Shown: one piece after another, positions 43,243 to 43,270 of the stretch | Layout: every line of letters starts with the position of its first letter | Numbering within the stretch: the stretch's first letter is position 1 | NCBI GenBank assembly: GCA_900770765.1 | Contig: CAAGLK010000127.1 | Span: 1 to 43,270, forward strand | Origin: Helicobacteraceae bacterium | GTDB taxonomy: Bacteria; Campylobacterota; Campylobacteria; Campylobacterales; Helicobacteraceae | Length of the DNA: 43,270 bases | Direction: 5' to 3' | The notes under the pieces: generated by a model | Seen by the model: the letters and a program-made list of their open reading frames with translations, nothing else | The model's database searches: none | Told to the model about the DNA's origin: nothing | Program-made: the position numbers and the translations under genes

Positions 43243-43270
43243 TTTTTTGTTATTTTTTTTCTTTTTCTTT

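Larger units (their letters stand above)
42828..43270 (+). other. Repeat-rich gap at the right end of the window
   Basis: No gene is supported here. It holds decayed family A-like strings (TTGTCATTGCAAG at 42866; TTGTTATTGC…GCAATCC at about 42896–42929), the right copy of the 80-base repeat, one intact family A element, an AT-rich stretch and a run of 15 C. On the minus strand two frames run through that G-run from the window edge, so the tail of a gene beyond the window is possible, but it cannot be shown. Confidence 0.6.

Overview
The window looks like the chromosome of a Campylobacterota bacterium, most likely a Helicobacter species. The DNA is AT-rich. From memory, gene neighbourhoods match H. 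pylori: flgI–rod-binding protein–flgS (HP0246–HP0244), corA–pgk (HP1344–HP1345), and dapC–murC–small membrane protein–mutS2 (HP0624–HP0621). The ctpA–purC–purS–purQ–secreted protein–plsC order matches Campylobacter jejuni Cj0511–Cj0516. Family calls rest on motifs read by eye; no database search was run.

Layout. Bases 1–1018 hold the 3' part of ribD. Bases 1076–4327 hold two adjacent DNA methyltransferase genes, the first apparently fused to a C-terminal nuclease-like domain. By hand count this block has about a third of the GAATC/GATTC density of ribD beside it, which suggests it was acquired. Bases 4419–11121 are one minus-strand sulfate assimilation operon, transcribed sbp–cysT–cysW–cysA–cysH–cysD–cysN. 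It takes sulfate from import to sulfite; sulfite reductase is not in the window. Bases 11630–14321 hold a di-haem cytochrome c peroxidase overlapping a chemoreceptor gene. Bases 14557–29561 are a long plus-strand housekeeping run: mnmG, a processing protease, purine synthesis, lipid acyltransferase, an unknown protein beside a DEAD-box helicase, lysine/peptidoglycan precursor genes and mutS2. Bases 29562–30920 hold a minus-strand pair, a small exported protein and a protein with two EF-hand loops. uvrA follows, then a divergent Na+/H+-antiporter-like gene with kdsD, then corA and pgk on the minus strand. Bases 38679–41588 hold the flagellar genes flgS, flgJ-like and flgI, and a Ppx/GppA-family gene ends the gene content.

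The most unusual signal is in the gaps around flgI. Two 97-base hairpins (40078–40174 and 41731–41827, opposite orientation) share a 53-base loop that differs at one position, yet the outer 16 bp of their 22-bp stems are completely different while each stays paired. A second family of about 40-base elements (11166, 14357, 40248, 40302, 43050 and degenerate copies) has fixed ends around a variable, self-complementary stem, usually capped by GCAA, GTAA or CTTG. Both look like structure-conserved elements not explained by the genes. The window ends just after a run of 15 C, a possible phase-variable tract or assembly edge.
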